64,000 nt of DNA from Pseudomonas sp. GD03944 (GTDB lineage: Bacteria > Pseudomonadota > Gammaproteobacteria > Pseudomonadales > Pseudomonadaceae), in assembly GCF_029839275.1 (NCBI RefSeq), contig NZ_JAOCAH010000002.1:310001-374000 (forward strand). The letters are read 5' to 3'. A program made the translations under genes and the position numbers. Under the pieces are notes generated by a model. It searched no databases. It saw only the letters and a list, made by a program, of their open reading frames with translations, and was not told the origin of the DNA. How positions within the stretch are numbered: the stretch's first letter is position 1; every line of letters begins with the position of its first letter. Below, piece after piece: positions 1 through 8,359 of this stretch.

Positions 1-90
1 GGAAATCTCGCCCGCCGGACGTGCGTTGAAATTCGGCGAGGGACAGTGGCGTGCCACATCGCACCAGCCACTGGAACGGTCCAACTGCAT
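1..90 (-). CDS. ampD: AmpD, 1,6-anhydro-N-acetylmuramyl-L-alanine amidase (N-terminal fragment)
   Basis: Only the first 30 codons lie in the window; the gene continues off the left edge. The translation starts MQLDRSSGWCDVARHCPSPN and goes on FNARPAGEIS, which matches the AmpD start pattern in which a short strand leads into the conserved (H/R)CPSPN(F/Y)N(L/A)RP stretch. AmpD is the cytosolic amidase that recycles anhydro-muropeptides and so holds down ampC induction. An AGGAG ribosome site lies six bases before the ATG. In Pseudomonas ampD sits next to the DUF1631 gene found here on the same strand, which supports the call. The catalytic residues are outside the window. Confidence 0.8.
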   Translation of the reverse strand, partial: MQLDRSSGWCDVARHCPSPNFNARPAGEIS

Positions 91-251
91 AGGGGCTCCT
101 TGAACGAGCCCCCACTCTAGAGCAGCGCCTCGCTCAGGCCAAGGGTGAAGCCGGCTTGCTGGGAAGCGGAACGGTGCCCAGGTGTGACATCAGATTGCCG
201 AGCGCGAGGCCAAAGCCTCACCTCAAGTCGCGCACCTGCGCTGAACCCAAC

Positions 252-325
252 GTAGGGTGGATGACGCTTCACCCATCCATAACCTGCGATTCCATGGTGG
301 ATGAAAAAAGCGTCATCCACCCTAC
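252..325. repeat. Long inverted repeat, GTAGGGTGGATGACGC family
   Basis: Two perfect 18-base arms, 252-269 and 308-325, are inverted copies of each other (GTAGGGTGGATGACGCTT and its complement) around a 38-base loop that holds further imperfect complementarity. A single arm recurs at 28474-28490. This looks like a dispersed intergenic element able to form a long hairpin. No coding sequence is seen here. Confidence 0.8.
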
Positions 326-360
326 ATTCGACGCGGGAGTTGTGCAGAAAAGAGGCTTTT

Positions 361-452
361 TGTAGGAGCGGACTTGTCCGCGAGCACTTCATTTCCGCCG
401 AGATAGAGGCGCACGATCGGCCGCCAAGCTCGAGGTCAAGACCTCTCCTACC
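361..452. repeat. Paired REP element (REPIN-like), copy 1
   Basis: The left arm, 361-385, is a TGTAGGAGCGGACTTGTCCG palindrome followed by CGAGC. The right arm, 428-451, is an inverted copy of a second palindrome of the form GTAGGAGAGGTCTTGACCTC. Both arms begin with GTAGGAG when read inward but have different cores. The same two-core arrangement recurs at 9266, 14219 and 17595. It fills the gap between ampD and the DUF1631 gene. Confidence 0.85.
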
Positions 453-483
453 GGGCGAAGGCTCACGCAATGTGCCACCCAAT

Positions 484-512
484 AAAAACGCCGCCCTTGG
501 GGGCGGCGTTTT
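484..512 (-). terminator. Rho-independent terminator of the first DUF1631 gene
   Basis: A perfect GC-rich stem (CGCCGCCC / GGGCGGCG) is flanked by A and T runs on both sides, 24 bases past the stop codon of the minus-strand gene. On the minus strand it ends in TTTTTATT. It could also work for plus-strand readthrough. Confidence 0.85.
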
Positions 513-535
513 CGGAAGCGCTCGAGCGATGACGA

Positions 536-2833
536 TCAGGCGCCCTTGAGCTTGCGCAGGTTGCCGATCACCGACTCCAGGGCACGGTCGAACAGCAGCG
601 CATCGTCCAGCAGGCGAATCGCCTGACGACGGAACTCGACGGCCAGGCCCATACGGGTCTTTTCCAGCACCTTCATGCCGGTGCGGTTGACGAACACGTA
701 CTTGCCCGTGGGCTTGATGATCGCCGCCAGCTTGCAACGCACCTTGTGCTCTTCGTCTTCCTGGAACTCGACCCAGCTGCCAACCCGCAGGCTATCAACC
801 TGGATCAGGCTTTCGTCATCGTCCGGCAGGCTGACTTCCGGCTCGCTGACGCGGGTTTCACCCGGCGCGAGCAGGACGATTTCCTCAACCACCTCCACCA
901 TCGCCGGAGCGTCTTCTTCCTCGGCGGGCGGCAGCTCCAACAGCGGCAGCTCGAGGCCCATCTCGGCCAGGGCTTCCTGCTGCTCGCTGGTCACTTCCTG
1001 AGGCTGTTCAGCTTCCGCAATGCTGCGCTTGAAGCGCTGGAACGCCTGCACATGCAGGGCCTCCAGCTGGCTGAAGAATTCGCTGGTGGAGAACGGGTCG
1101 AACGCGGCGCTGGCCATGCCTTCACGCAGGGCCTTGAGCAGCCCGGGCACCAGCTCCAGCAGGCGCAGACGCGCTTCCGGATCCTCGTGGGGCTCGACGC
1201 TCCAGACCAGGTCGTCCATGGTATCCAGCGCAGCCTGCCACTCGGCGGATTCCACGCCGTGCTTGAGGCAGATCAGCATCAGCACCTTGCTCCAGGCTTC
1301 CTGCAGCAGGCGCACGACGACTTCCGGCAGGGTCTTGCCCAGCAGGCGCTCGTTCAGCGCATGCTCCACCTCGCGGCGGGCCAGTTCGGCCTTGGCGCTG
1401 CCCTCTTCGGCATCGCGGGTACGCTGCTCCAGCAGTTCGCTGCGGCGACGCTCATCGCCGGTGAACGCCAGAAAATCAGCCAACAGCTCGGAGAAGATCA
1501 CCGGATCGTCGGCGAAGTCGTTGAGCAGGCGCATCACCACCTGTTCGATCTTCTGGTACAGGCTGTCGCGTTGGGCGTCATCCTGCTCGCCCCAGCCGAG
1601 GGCGGCCGAGGCGATTTCGTTGAGCAGACGACGGGCCGGGTGGCTGCCGCGGCTGAAGAAGGTCTTATCGAGTACCGCGACCTTAAGCATCGGGATCTGC
1701 AAACGGCCGATCAGAGCCTTCAGCGAATCCGGCAGGGTGCGGTCGTCGAGAATGAATTCGAAGAGCATCGACACCAGGTTGATGACGTCTTCATCGACCT
1801 CACCCACCATGCGCGCCTTGCCGCTCTTGGCACTGGCACGAACCAGCAGGCTCTCGAGCTGCTCGCGCAGGTCGAAATCATCGCTGACCTGGGCCGGCGC
1901 ACGCTGCTGCATATGCGACAGCAGGCGCATCAGGTCATTGCTGGAAATCGGCAGGGCGCCAGCCGGGGCCTCGCGGCGCGGAATGACGCTACCACGTGCC
2001 TGGGACAGCAGTTCCTGCAGGGCACTGAACACTTCCTGCACGCCTTCGTCGGCGAACTCGCCCTGGGCCATCGGCTGCGAGGCATCGCCAGCACCACGGG
2101 ACACGCTCGAAGAACGGCCAGGATTGCGGCGCGGCGGAGCGGTTTTCAGCTCAGGCAGCACGCCCGCGACGACCAGCGCCTGGTTCGCTTCGGCGTAGAG
2201 CTGATCCAGATCGCCCAGCACATACTTCTCGAACAGCTTGAAGATGATCAGCTTGACCTTGATCTCGACCCCGAGGCTGCCACAGGCGTCGAGGAACGCT
2301 TCGCACAGCGCGGTCGGGCCCAGCGGGTTGCTCTTGTCGTCCAGCTTCTTGCTGACCATGGCATTCAGGCGCGTGGTCAGGTGGCCGAGGGCCAGGCTGT
2401 CGCGACTCATGACCTTGGCAACCATGGCGTCCAGGGCGACCGACTCTTCCAGCTCGTCGTTCTGCACCAGCGACAGGTTGTCGTACGAAACGGCGTCCAG
2501 CGGAGCCGGCTTGCCGATTTCGTATTGATTGAGGGTGGCGAAGGTTTCGAACACTTTCTGCAGGAAGCCGCGTTCGATGTTCTTGCGCTTCAGGCGCAAG
2601 TCACGCATGGCTTCGAAGAACGCGTTCTGTTCGGCGTTGCTGGTCGCCCGATCCGCCATCTCGAACAGCGTGTCGTCGGCATTGTCGAACAGCGCCTGTA
2701 GCGCCTGCTTGAGCTGCTGGGCAGCTTTGTCCCGCACTTGAATGAGCGCCACGGGCAGTCTTCCTACCGACGAAGTGGGCGATTGCTCAGGGGCGATCTT
2801 GTTCAGATGCACCACATTCGCATCAGTCTTCAT
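536..2833 (-). CDS. DUF1631 family protein, first copy
   Basis: This 765-residue protein belongs to the DUF1631 family, annotated in Pseudomonas only as conserved hypothetical (the PA4523 position). Shared blocks with the second copy at 14855 include an N-terminal ADDTLFEMADRA..FFEAMRDLR region, a central DVINLVSMLFEFILDD block, an LDKTFFSRGSHPARRLLNEI block and a C-terminal module beginning GSWVEFQEDEE and ending KYVFVNRTGMKV, which resembles a small PilZ-like beta barrel. The middle, around residues 240-310, is low-complexity and probably a flexible linker. There is no signal peptide. It is transcribed away from nadC and ends at a terminator. Function is unknown; a link to c-di-GMP or surface behaviour is only inferred from the PilZ-like tail. 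Confidence 0.85.
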   Translation of the reverse strand: MKTDANVVHLNKIAPEQSPTSSVGRLPVALIQVRDKAAQQLKQALQALFDNADDTLFEMADRATSNAEQNAFFEAMRDLRLKRKNIERGFLQKVFETFATLNQYEIGKPAPLDAVSYDNLSLVQNDELEESVALDAMVAKVMSRDSLALGHLTTRLNAMVSKKLDDKSNPLGPTALCEAFLDACGSLGVEIKVKLIIFKLFEKYVLGDLDQLYAEANQALVVAGVLPELKTAPPRRNPGRSSSVSRGAGDASQPMAQGEFADEGVQEVFSALQELLSQARGSVIPRREAPAGALPISSNDLMRLLSHMQQRAPAQVSDDFDLREQLESLLVRASAKSGKARMVGEVDEDVINLVSMLFEFILDDRTLPDSLKALIGRLQIPMLKVAVLDKTFFSRGSHPARRLLNEIASAALGWGEQDDAQRDSLYQKIEQVVMRLLNDFADDPVIFSELLADFLAFTGDERRRSELLEQRTRDAEEGSAKAELARREVEHALNERLLGKTLPEVVVRLLQEAWSKVLMLICLKHGVESAEWQAALDTMDDLVWSVEPHEDPEARLRLLELVPGLLKALREGMASAAFDPFSTSEFFSQLEALHVQAFQRFKRSIAEAEQPQEVTSEQQEALAEMGLELPLLELPPAEEEDAPAMVEVVEEIVLLAPGETRVSEPEVSLPDDDESLIQVDSLRVGSWVEFQEDEEHKVRCKLAAIIKPTGKYVFVNRTGMKVLEKTRMGLAVEFRRQAIRLLDDALLFDRALESVIGNLRKLKGA

Positions 2834-2992
2834 TGCGAGTCTCCTGCAGGCGGCCCCTCTTGGGCGAATACGGCCTGCATAGCGATCAACCGAGCGTCAT
2901 CCTTAACGTCAAAGGCCTGGCGTCAATTTCGTAAAAAGTAAAGGCATTATAGGGATGTGGGCGCACATACCAAGTCGGCTTTTACTTCAGAC

Positions 2993-3006
2993 ATGATCCA
3001 GATCAC
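2993..3006. promoter_or_regulatory. Candidate Anr/Fnr-type or Vfr-type operator
   Basis: ATGATCCAGATCAC keeps the exact Fnr/Anr core TGAT-N4-ATCA, with mismatches only at the outer positions. The overlapping string CATGA-N6-TCACA also has one good Vfr/CRP half site. It lies between the divergent DUF1631 and nadC genes. Which regulator binds, if any, cannot be settled by eye. Confidence 0.35.
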
Positions 3007-3194
3007 AGATGTAGCGCACTACCCGCTCACCGGCTACTGGCACGCGACAAACGCGACGGAATCGCGTCAAAAGTCCCCAATACGGAACACGTACGGCGAC
3101 AAAAGTTGCCTTTATCCGCATTTTCGCCCGCTCGACCGGCTCAGCCCTGTGCCGCGCGGCTCGTATTCGCGCTGCAGCATCGCGCCGCTGTCCT

Positions 3195-3200
3195 TATAAT
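3195..3200 (+). promoter_or_regulatory. Candidate -10 element of nadC
   Basis: A perfect TATAAT lies 27 bases before the nadC ATG, a plausible distance for a short leader. No good -35 hexamer is visible 16-18 bases upstream, so the call rests on the -10 alone. Confidence 0.35.
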
Positions 3201-3227
3201 CGCCAAACCTGAACCTGGAGCCCGCGC

Positions 3228-4076
3228 ATGCCGAACCTGACCCTCGCCGACCTGACCGCCGAAATCGATGCCAACGTGCGCCGGGCCCTGGCCGAAGACA
3301 TCGGCAGTGGCGACATCACCGCCCAGTTGATCCCCGCCGAGCGCCTGGCCCACGCCACCATCATCACCCGCGACGAAGCGGTGGTCTGTGGCGTGGCCTG
3401 GGTAGATGCCGTTTTTCGTCAGCTCGATCCACGGGTCGCCGTGCACTGGCAGGTCGGTGATGGCGATCGGGTAAAACCCAACCAGGCCCTGTTCCACCTC
3501 GAAGGCCCGGCCCGCGCCCTGCTCACCGGCGAACGCAGCGCCTTGAACTTCCTGCAGACCCTGTCCGCCGTCGCCACCCGCTGTCAGCATTACGCCGACT
3601 TGGTGCAAGGTACGTCGGTGAAACTGCTCGACACCCGCAAGACCCTGCCCGGCCTGCGCCTGGCCCAGAAGTACGCCGTGACCCAGGGCGGCTGCCACAA
3701 CCACCGCATCGGCCTGTACGATGCCTTCCTTATTAAGGAAAACCACATCGCCGCCTGCGGCGGCATCGCCCAGGCCGTCGCCGCCGCCCATCAAATTGCC
3801 CCGGGCAAGCCGGTGGAAGTGGAAGTGGAAAGCCTGGAAGAACTGCAACAAGCCTTGGACGCCGGCGCCGACATCATCATGCTCGATGAACTGTCACTGG
3901 ACGACATGCGCCAAGCCGTCGCCCTCACCCAAGGCCACGCCAAGCTGGAAGCGTCAGGCGGGGTGAATGAAACGACGTTGCGAGGGATTGCGGAGACGGG
4001 AGTGGACTACATCTCGATCGGGACGTTGACCAAGGATGTGAAGGCGGTGGATTTGTCGATGAGGTTGGGGCTTTGA
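3228..4076 (+). CDS. nadC: Nicotinate-nucleotide diphosphorylase (carboxylating)
   Basis: A 282-residue quinolinate phosphoribosyltransferase that converts quinolinate and PRPP to nicotinate mononucleotide in de novo NAD synthesis. The family signature is clear: [19 protein letters not shown] followed by [20 protein letters not shown], then EVEVESLEE and an LDELSLDD strand, and a C-terminal [20 protein letters not shown] phosphate-binding barrel end. The length is normal. A GGAG site precedes the ATG by ten bases. It stands alone, divergent from DUF1631, in the position it occupies beside pilA in other Pseudomonas. Confidence 0.97.
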   Translation: MPNLTLADLTAEIDANVRRALAEDIGSGDITAQLIPAERLAHATIITRDEAVVCGVAWVDAVFRQLDPRVAVHWQVGDGDRVKPNQALFHLEGPARALLTGERSALNFLQTLSAVATRCQHYADLVQGTSVKLLDTRKTLPGLRLAQKYAVTQGGCHNHRIGLYDAFLIKENHIAACGGIAQAVAAAHQIAPGKPVEVEVESLEELQQALDAGADIIMLDELSLDDMRQAVALTQGHAKLEASGGVNETTLRGIAETGVDYISIGTLTKDVKAVDLSMRLGL

Positions 4077-4390
4077 AAGCGCCAAAGCAATCCAAAAGTT
4101 ATCGATATAACCTTAATACCTATGTGATTTTCATTCGGCAGCTAAACGCAGGCGCATAGGGCTGAAGTAGAATCTCAAAGGAGTTTGGATACGAGCGCAA
4201 TATATAAAGCAGCCAGCAACACACAAGAGATGCATGCACACCAAAAATTGCGCCAAGCTGGGCAGCCAAGCAACATGATCATGAGCCCATGATTACAACC
4301 CTACCTCAAAATCGATGTAGTGATCTTAAGGCAAGGGCATAGTAAGCCAAAAAAATTACTTTCAGCCATCAAAAAACAGAACATTGCTAT
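4077..4390. other. AT-rich gap between nadC and the second pilin gene
   Basis: This 314-base convergent gap is markedly richer in A and T than its surroundings. I find no gene, tRNA or strong terminator in it. Its composition matches the neighbouring pilin gene rather than nadC, which suggests both arrived or diverged together. Confidence 0.5.
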
Positions 4391-4735
4391 TTAATTGCTA
4401 CACACCCCACCGTCGACAAGGCTGCAAGTGACAACCGCTGTTCCGGGCGTACGCGGAGTAGCGGTAAAAGATCCAGCCATGGTCAAGCTTGGCCCAGCAC
4501 CATTGTATGCAGAGCATGCACCAGTACTAGAGGCGACACTTGGCGATTGCGAATTATTTAAACGCACAAGCGCATCATTCGCATAGGCCTTCGCTTCAAG
4601 CAAACAGGCGCGGTTCGCCGATGTAACTGTGTAATTCTGGTACAAAGGAAAAGCAACGGCAGCCAAAATACCGATGATTGCCACAACAATCATCAATTCA
4701 ATCATCGTAAACCCGTTACTGAGATAACGCTTCAT
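4391..4735 (-). CDS. Type IV pilin, second tandem copy (PilAII-like)
   Basis: A 114-residue type IVa pilin. The prepilin leader MKRYLSNG is followed by [20 protein letters not shown], with Gly at -1, Phe at +1 and Glu5 as PilD requires. The globular part is short and ends in a Cys pair ([10 protein letters not shown]) that probably closes the D-region loop. It lies 142 bases downstream of the first pilin gene, behind that gene's terminator, so it needs its own promoter; only a weak AGGGA site and no clear sigma-54 site are seen. The paired arrangement recalls pilAI/pilAII of P. stutzeri, where the second pilin lowers natural transformation. Its base composition is AT-rich. Confidence 0.88.
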   Translation of the reverse strand: MKRYLSNGFTMIELMIVVAIIGILAAVAFPLYQNYTVTSANRACLLEAKAYANDALVRLNNSQSPSVASSTGACSAYNGAGPSLTMAGSFTATPRTPGTAVVTCSLVDGGVCSN

Positions 4736-4800
4736 ACCAGTCCCTAGCCAAAACTTTCACTTGATTCACTAGACAAGCATTAAAATTCGATTTCTTCAAC

Positions 4801-4837
4801 TCAAAAACCGAACACCCCACTAGATGTGGGGTGTTCG
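4801..4837 (-). terminator. Terminator between the two pilin genes
   Basis: A perfect 12-base stem (CGAACACCCCAC and its complement, 4809-4837) with a 5-base loop is followed on the minus strand by GGTTTTTGA. It lies 41 bases past the first pilin stop codon and separates the two pilins into different transcripts. Confidence 0.9.
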
Positions 4838-4877
4838 TAAACATTACGTTATGATGCCTAGCGCGGCACCATCATGC

Positions 4878-5195
4878 TTAGTTAGTGCAGGATGCACTTT
4901 CATCGCAGGTGGTAGTGGCAGTACCAGGGCTACGCGGAGTACCGGTCATCGGAAGCGTGGTTGTCAAACCAGTACATGCAACGTTTTTAGGGTTCGGAAT
5001 ATCCGCAGCAACGCTACCATTGGAGGTCCACACCAGCACCGCACTGGCCTGAGCCTTGGCTTCAGCCAGGCACGCGTTTTCGGCGGCGGTTTTGGTGTAG
5101 TTCTGATAAGCCGGCAGAGCAATGGCAGCCAGAATACCGATGATCGCAACGACGATCATCAGTTCGATCAGGGTAAAACCTTTTTGTGCTTTCAT
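4878..5195 (-). CDS. pilA: Type IV major pilin (PilA)
   Basis: A 105-residue type IVa pilin. The leader MKAQKG is cut before [20 protein letters not shown]; Gly-1 and Glu5 are present. The C-terminal disulfide pair is likely the two cysteines in [10 protein letters not shown]. Codons exist upstream as far as 5306, but the ATG at 5195 gives the standard six-residue leader and has an AGGAG site at the right distance. The mature protein is short for a P. aeruginosa PilA and close to P. stutzeri PilAI. It has a strong sigma-54 promoter upstream and sits divergent from pilB. Confidence 0.95.
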   Translation of the reverse strand: MKAQKGFTLIELMIVVAIIGILAAIALPAYQNYTKTAAENACLAEAKAQASAVLVWTSNGSVAADIPNPKNVACTGLTTTLPMTGTPRSPGTATTTCDESASCTN

Positions 5196-5240
5196 TTCAA
5201 ATTCTCCTGTTGAGGTTAGGCTTGGGCCTGCCAGAAACCG

Positions 5241-5256
5241 AGCAGAATGCGTGCCA
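5241..5256 (-). promoter_or_regulatory. Sigma-54 (RpoN) promoter of pilA
   Basis: Read on the minus strand the site is TGGCACGCATTCTGCT, matching the consensus TGGCACG-N4-TTGCT with one mismatch in the -12 box. It ends 46 bases before the pilA ATG. pilA is a classic RpoN/PilR target, and pilS and pilR are both in this window. Confidence 0.88.
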
Positions 5257-5423
5257 ACTTTTCGCTCCAGCCATTTCCAGGCCTGCGCCCTATCCTGATG
5301 CAACAACCTTGATCACTTAAGTGCACCTTCTGACATTTTTCGTCACCTCAAGACATCACGTTTGGCAGGCGCGTCCTTCTGCGCTATAAGGCACGGTACT
5401 GCACCTACTGGCTCCTTATCGTT

Positions 5424-7130
5424 ATGAATGACGCCCCATCGCTCTCCGGCCTGGCCAAACAGATCGTCAACGCACAACTCCTCGACGAAAAATCCGCCCT
5501 GAATGCCCAGGTTCAAGCCAAACGGAACCAGTTGTCGCTGGTGACCTATATGGTGCAGAACAAACTGGTAAAGAGCCGAGACCTTGCCGAGCTAGCGGCC
5601 GAGCAATTCGGCGTTGCCTTTGTCGATCTGCAGGCACTGGATAAAGAAGTTCAGCCGAAGGATTTGATCAGCGAAAAGCTGATGCGTCAGCATCGCGTGC
5701 TGCCACTGTACCGTCGGGGCAACAAGCTCTTTATTGGCGTATCGGACCCCAGTAATCACCAGGCAGTCACGGATATCCAGTTCAGCACCGGACTGACCAC
5801 CGAATCTATCCTGGTAGAGGACGATAAGCTCGGCGATGCCATCGACAGGTTCTTCGAGTCGGCCAATACCGGCATGGGCGACCTGGCCGATGTCGACCTC
5901 GACGGCCTGGATGTGGAAGCGGTCGATGATGACAAGCAAGGCGGCGATGGTACCGGCCAGGATGCTGACGACGCTCCTGTGGTGCGCTTCGTCAACAAGA
6001 TGCTGCTGGACGCAATCAAAGGTGGATCCTCGGATCTGCATTTCGAGCCTTATGAAAAAGCCTACCGTGTGCGCTTTCGTACCGACGGCATGCTGCATGA
6101 AGTCGCCCGCCCACCGATCCAACTGGCCCCCCGAATTTCCGCACGATTGAAGGTCATGGCCGCCTTGGATATCTCCGAACGCCGTAAACCGCAGGACGGT
6201 CGGATCAAGATGAAAATATCCAAGACCAAGTCCATCGATTTTCGCGTGAATACCCTGCCCACGCTGTGGGGCGAAAAAATTGTGATGCGGATCCTCGACC
6301 CCACCAGCGCTCAAATGGGCATTGATGCACTGGGCTATGAGGAGGATCAGAAAACCCTCTATATGAATGCCCTCAAACAGCCCCAAGGCATGATTCTGGT
6401 CACCGGGCCTACGGGCTCCGGCAAGACGGTATCCCTCTATACCGGCCTGAATATTCTCAATACACCGGACGTGAACATCTCCACTGCTGAAGACCCGGTG
6501 GAAATCAACCTGGAAGGCATTAACCAGGTCAACGTCAACCCCAAGCAAGGCATGGACTTTACCCAGGCCCTGCGTGCGTTTCTGCGCCAGGACCCGGATA
6601 TCATCATGGTCGGCGAGATCCGTGACCTGGACACCGCCTCCATTGCCATCAAGGCCGCACAAACTGGCCATATGGTGATGTCGACCCTGCACACCAACAG
6701 CGCAGCGGAAACCCTGACCCGCATGCGCAATATGGGCGTCCCCTCCTTCAACATTGCCACCTCGGTCAACCTGATCATCGCCCAACGCCTCGCGCGCAAG
6801 CTGTGCAGCACCTGCAAGAAGGAAATCGATGTCCCCCGCGAGACATTACTGGCAGAGGGATTCCCGGAAAACAAGATCGGCACCTTCAAGATTTACGGCC
6901 CGGTTGGCTGCGACAATTGCAAGGGCGGCTACAAAGGTCGTGTCGGGATTTATGAAGTGGTTAAAAACACGCCCAACCTGCAACGGATTATCATGGAGGA
7001 AGGCAACTCCATCGATATCGCTGCGCAGATGCGCAAAGACGGCTTTAATGATCTACGCACCTCGGCCCTGGTAAAAGCCATGCAAGGCGTCACCAGCCTC
7101 GAGGAAGTCAACCGCGTGACCAAGGATTAA
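5424..7130 (+). CDS. pilB: Type IV pilus extension ATPase PilB
   Basis: A 568-residue GspE-family hexameric ATPase that powers pilus polymerisation from the cytoplasmic face. Residues 1-160 form the MshEN/N1 region, with a short acidic linker (DLADVDLDGLDVEAVDDD). The Walker A GPTGSGKT lies near residues 328-335, the Asp box STAEDPVEI and the His box VMSTLHTNSAAET follow, and Walker B is IIMVGEIRD. Near the C-terminus two CxxC pairs (CSTC, CDNC) make the zinc site. It begins the pilBCD run, with two bases before pilC. Its promoter is not obvious. Confidence 0.97.
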   Translation: MNDAPSLSGLAKQIVNAQLLDEKSALNAQVQAKRNQLSLVTYMVQNKLVKSRDLAELAAEQFGVAFVDLQALDKEVQPKDLISEKLMRQHRVLPLYRRGNKLFIGVSDPSNHQAVTDIQFSTGLTTESILVEDDKLGDAIDRFFESANTGMGDLADVDLDGLDVEAVDDDKQGGDGTGQDADDAPVVRFVNKMLLDAIKGGSSDLHFEPYEKAYRVRFRTDGMLHEVARPPIQLAPRISARLKVMAALDISERRKPQDGRIKMKISKTKSIDFRVNTLPTLWGEKIVMRILDPTSAQMGIDALGYEEDQKTLYMNALKQPQGMILVTGPTGSGKTVSLYTGLNILNTPDVNISTAEDPVEINLEGINQVNVNPKQGMDFTQALRAFLRQDPDIIMVGEIRDLDTASIAIKAAQTGHMVMSTLHTNSAAETLTRMRNMGVPSFNIATSVNLIIAQRLARKLCSTCKKEIDVPRETLLAEGFPENKIGTFKIYGPVGCDNCKGGYKGRVGIYEVVKNTPNLQRIIMEEGNSIDIAAQMRKDGFNDLRTSALVKAMQGVTSLEEVNRVTKD

Positions 7131-7132
7131 CC

Positions 7133-8356
7133 ATGGCGACAAAAGCACTCAAGACCAGTGTATTTACCTGGGAAGGCAAAGACCGAAAGGGCTCCGTCGT
7201 CAAGGGAGAACTCAGCGGACAGAACCCCGCGCTCGTAAAAGCACAACTACGCAAGCAAGGCATCAACCCCACCAAGGTTCGAAAGAAAGCGGTCTCTATT
7301 TTCAGTCAAGGCAAAAAAATCAAGCCGCTAGACATTGCGATGTTTACCCGGCAAATGGCCACAATGATGAAGGCAGGCGTTCCACTCCTGCAGTCCTTCG
7401 ACATTATTAGCGAAGGTGCGGACAATCCGAATATGCGAAAGCTGGTAGACGAGATAAAGCAAGAAGTAGCTGCCGGTAACTCGTTTGCTTCCTCCTTACG
7501 CAAGCATCCACGCCACTTTGATGATCTATACTGCAACCTGGTTGACTCCGGCGAGCAGTCCGGCTCGCTTGAAGCCTTATTAGATCGAGTTGCGACATAC
7601 AAAGAAAAAAGTGAATCACTGAAAGCCAAAGTCAAAAAAGCAATGACTTATCCGATTTCGGTTTTGGTAGTCGCGGTCATTGTGTCGGTGATTTTGCTGG
7701 TCAAGGTGGTACCGACTTTTGAAGGTGTTTTCAAAGGATTTGGTGCCGAACTCCCTGCCTTTACTCAATTTGTGATCAACCTTTCCTATGGCCTCCAAGA
7801 TTGGTGGTTCCTTATTCTAATTGTGTTATTTGCCTCTGCCTACACCTTCAAAGAAGCACACCATCGCTCCGAAAAATTTCGGAATATGATTGATCGTAGC
7901 CTGTTGAAGCTGCCAATTCTCGGCGATGTTCTTTATAAATCCGCAGTAGCTCGTTACGCCCGTACATTGTCTACGACTTTCGCAGCCGGCGTTCCATTGG
8001 TGGAAGCCTTAGACTCTGTAGCGGGAGCGACGGGCAACGTAGTTTTCAAGAATGCCGTGATGCAAATCAAGCAAGATGTGTCCAGCGGCACGCAGCTTAA
8101 TTTCTCGATGAAGAACGTAGCAGTTTTTCCTACACTGGCTGTTCAAATGACGGCTATTGGCGAAGAATCGGGCGCCTTGGACCAAATGCTGGATAAAGTG
8201 GCGACATTTTATGAAGAAGAGGTCGATAACATTATCGACAACCTCACGACCTTGATGGAGCCAATGATTATGGCAATCCTCGGCGTACTAGTCGGAGGTC
8301 TGATCATCGCCATGTACCTGCCTATATTCCAACTTGGTTCGGTGGTTGCAGGCTAA
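7133..8356 (+). CDS. pilC: Type IV pilus inner-membrane platform protein PilC
   Basis: A 407-residue polytopic protein with two GspF domains that couples the PilB motor to pilin addition. The first repeat starts FTRQMATMMKAGVPLLQSFD and the second YARTLSTTFAAGVPLVEALD. Predicted membrane segments are ISVLVVAVIVSVILLVKVV, WWFLILIVLFASAY and a C-terminal MIMAILGVLVGGLIIAMYL. It follows pilB by two bases and precedes pilD by three. Codon use is AT-richer than pilB and pilD on either side, most visibly from about 7380 to 8250, which hints at local exchange. Confidence 0.97.
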   Translation: MATKALKTSVFTWEGKDRKGSVVKGELSGQNPALVKAQLRKQGINPTKVRKKAVSIFSQGKKIKPLDIAMFTRQMATMMKAGVPLLQSFDIISEGADNPNMRKLVDEIKQEVAAGNSFASSLRKHPRHFDDLYCNLVDSGEQSGSLEALLDRVATYKEKSESLKAKVKKAMTYPISVLVVAVIVSVILLVKVVPTFEGVFKGFGAELPAFTQFVINLSYGLQDWWFLILIVLFASAYTFKEAHHRSEKFRNMIDRSLLKLPILGDVLYKSAVARYARTLSTTFAAGVPLVEALDSVAGATGNVVFKNAVMQIKQDVSSGTQLNFSMKNVAVFPTLAVQMTAIGEESGALDQMLDKVATFYEEEVDNIIDNLTTLMEPMIMAILGVLVGGLIIAMYLPIFQLGSVVAG

Positions 8357-8359
8357 CCT

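Larger units (their letters stand above)
2834..3227. other. Divergent control region between DUF1631 and nadC
   Basis: This 394-base gap separates two divergent genes. I see no convincing small gene. It holds a TGATCCAGATCA palindrome at 2994-3005 and a perfect TATAAT at 3195-3200, each listed separately. The rest carries nothing I recognise. Confidence 0.6.

Noticed and set aside
117..737. A 206-codon minus-strand frame across the ampD-DUF1631 gap
   Set aside because: It runs through a REP pair, a terminator and the end of DUF1631, and has a basic, low-information composition.
746..2701. A 651-codon open frame on the plus strand opposite the first DUF1631 gene
   Set aside because: It has no recognisable domain and a composition typical of the complement of a GC-rich gene; the opposite strand encodes a conserved family with a ribosome site and terminator.
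3166..3200. A full sigma-70 promoter for nadC
   Set aside because: The -10 TATAAT is perfect but no acceptable -35 lies at 16-18 bases, so only the -10 is reported.
5361..5423. A sigma-54 promoter for pilB around TTGGCAGGCGCG
   Set aside because: The GG and GC pairs are not spaced by ten bases in any register.
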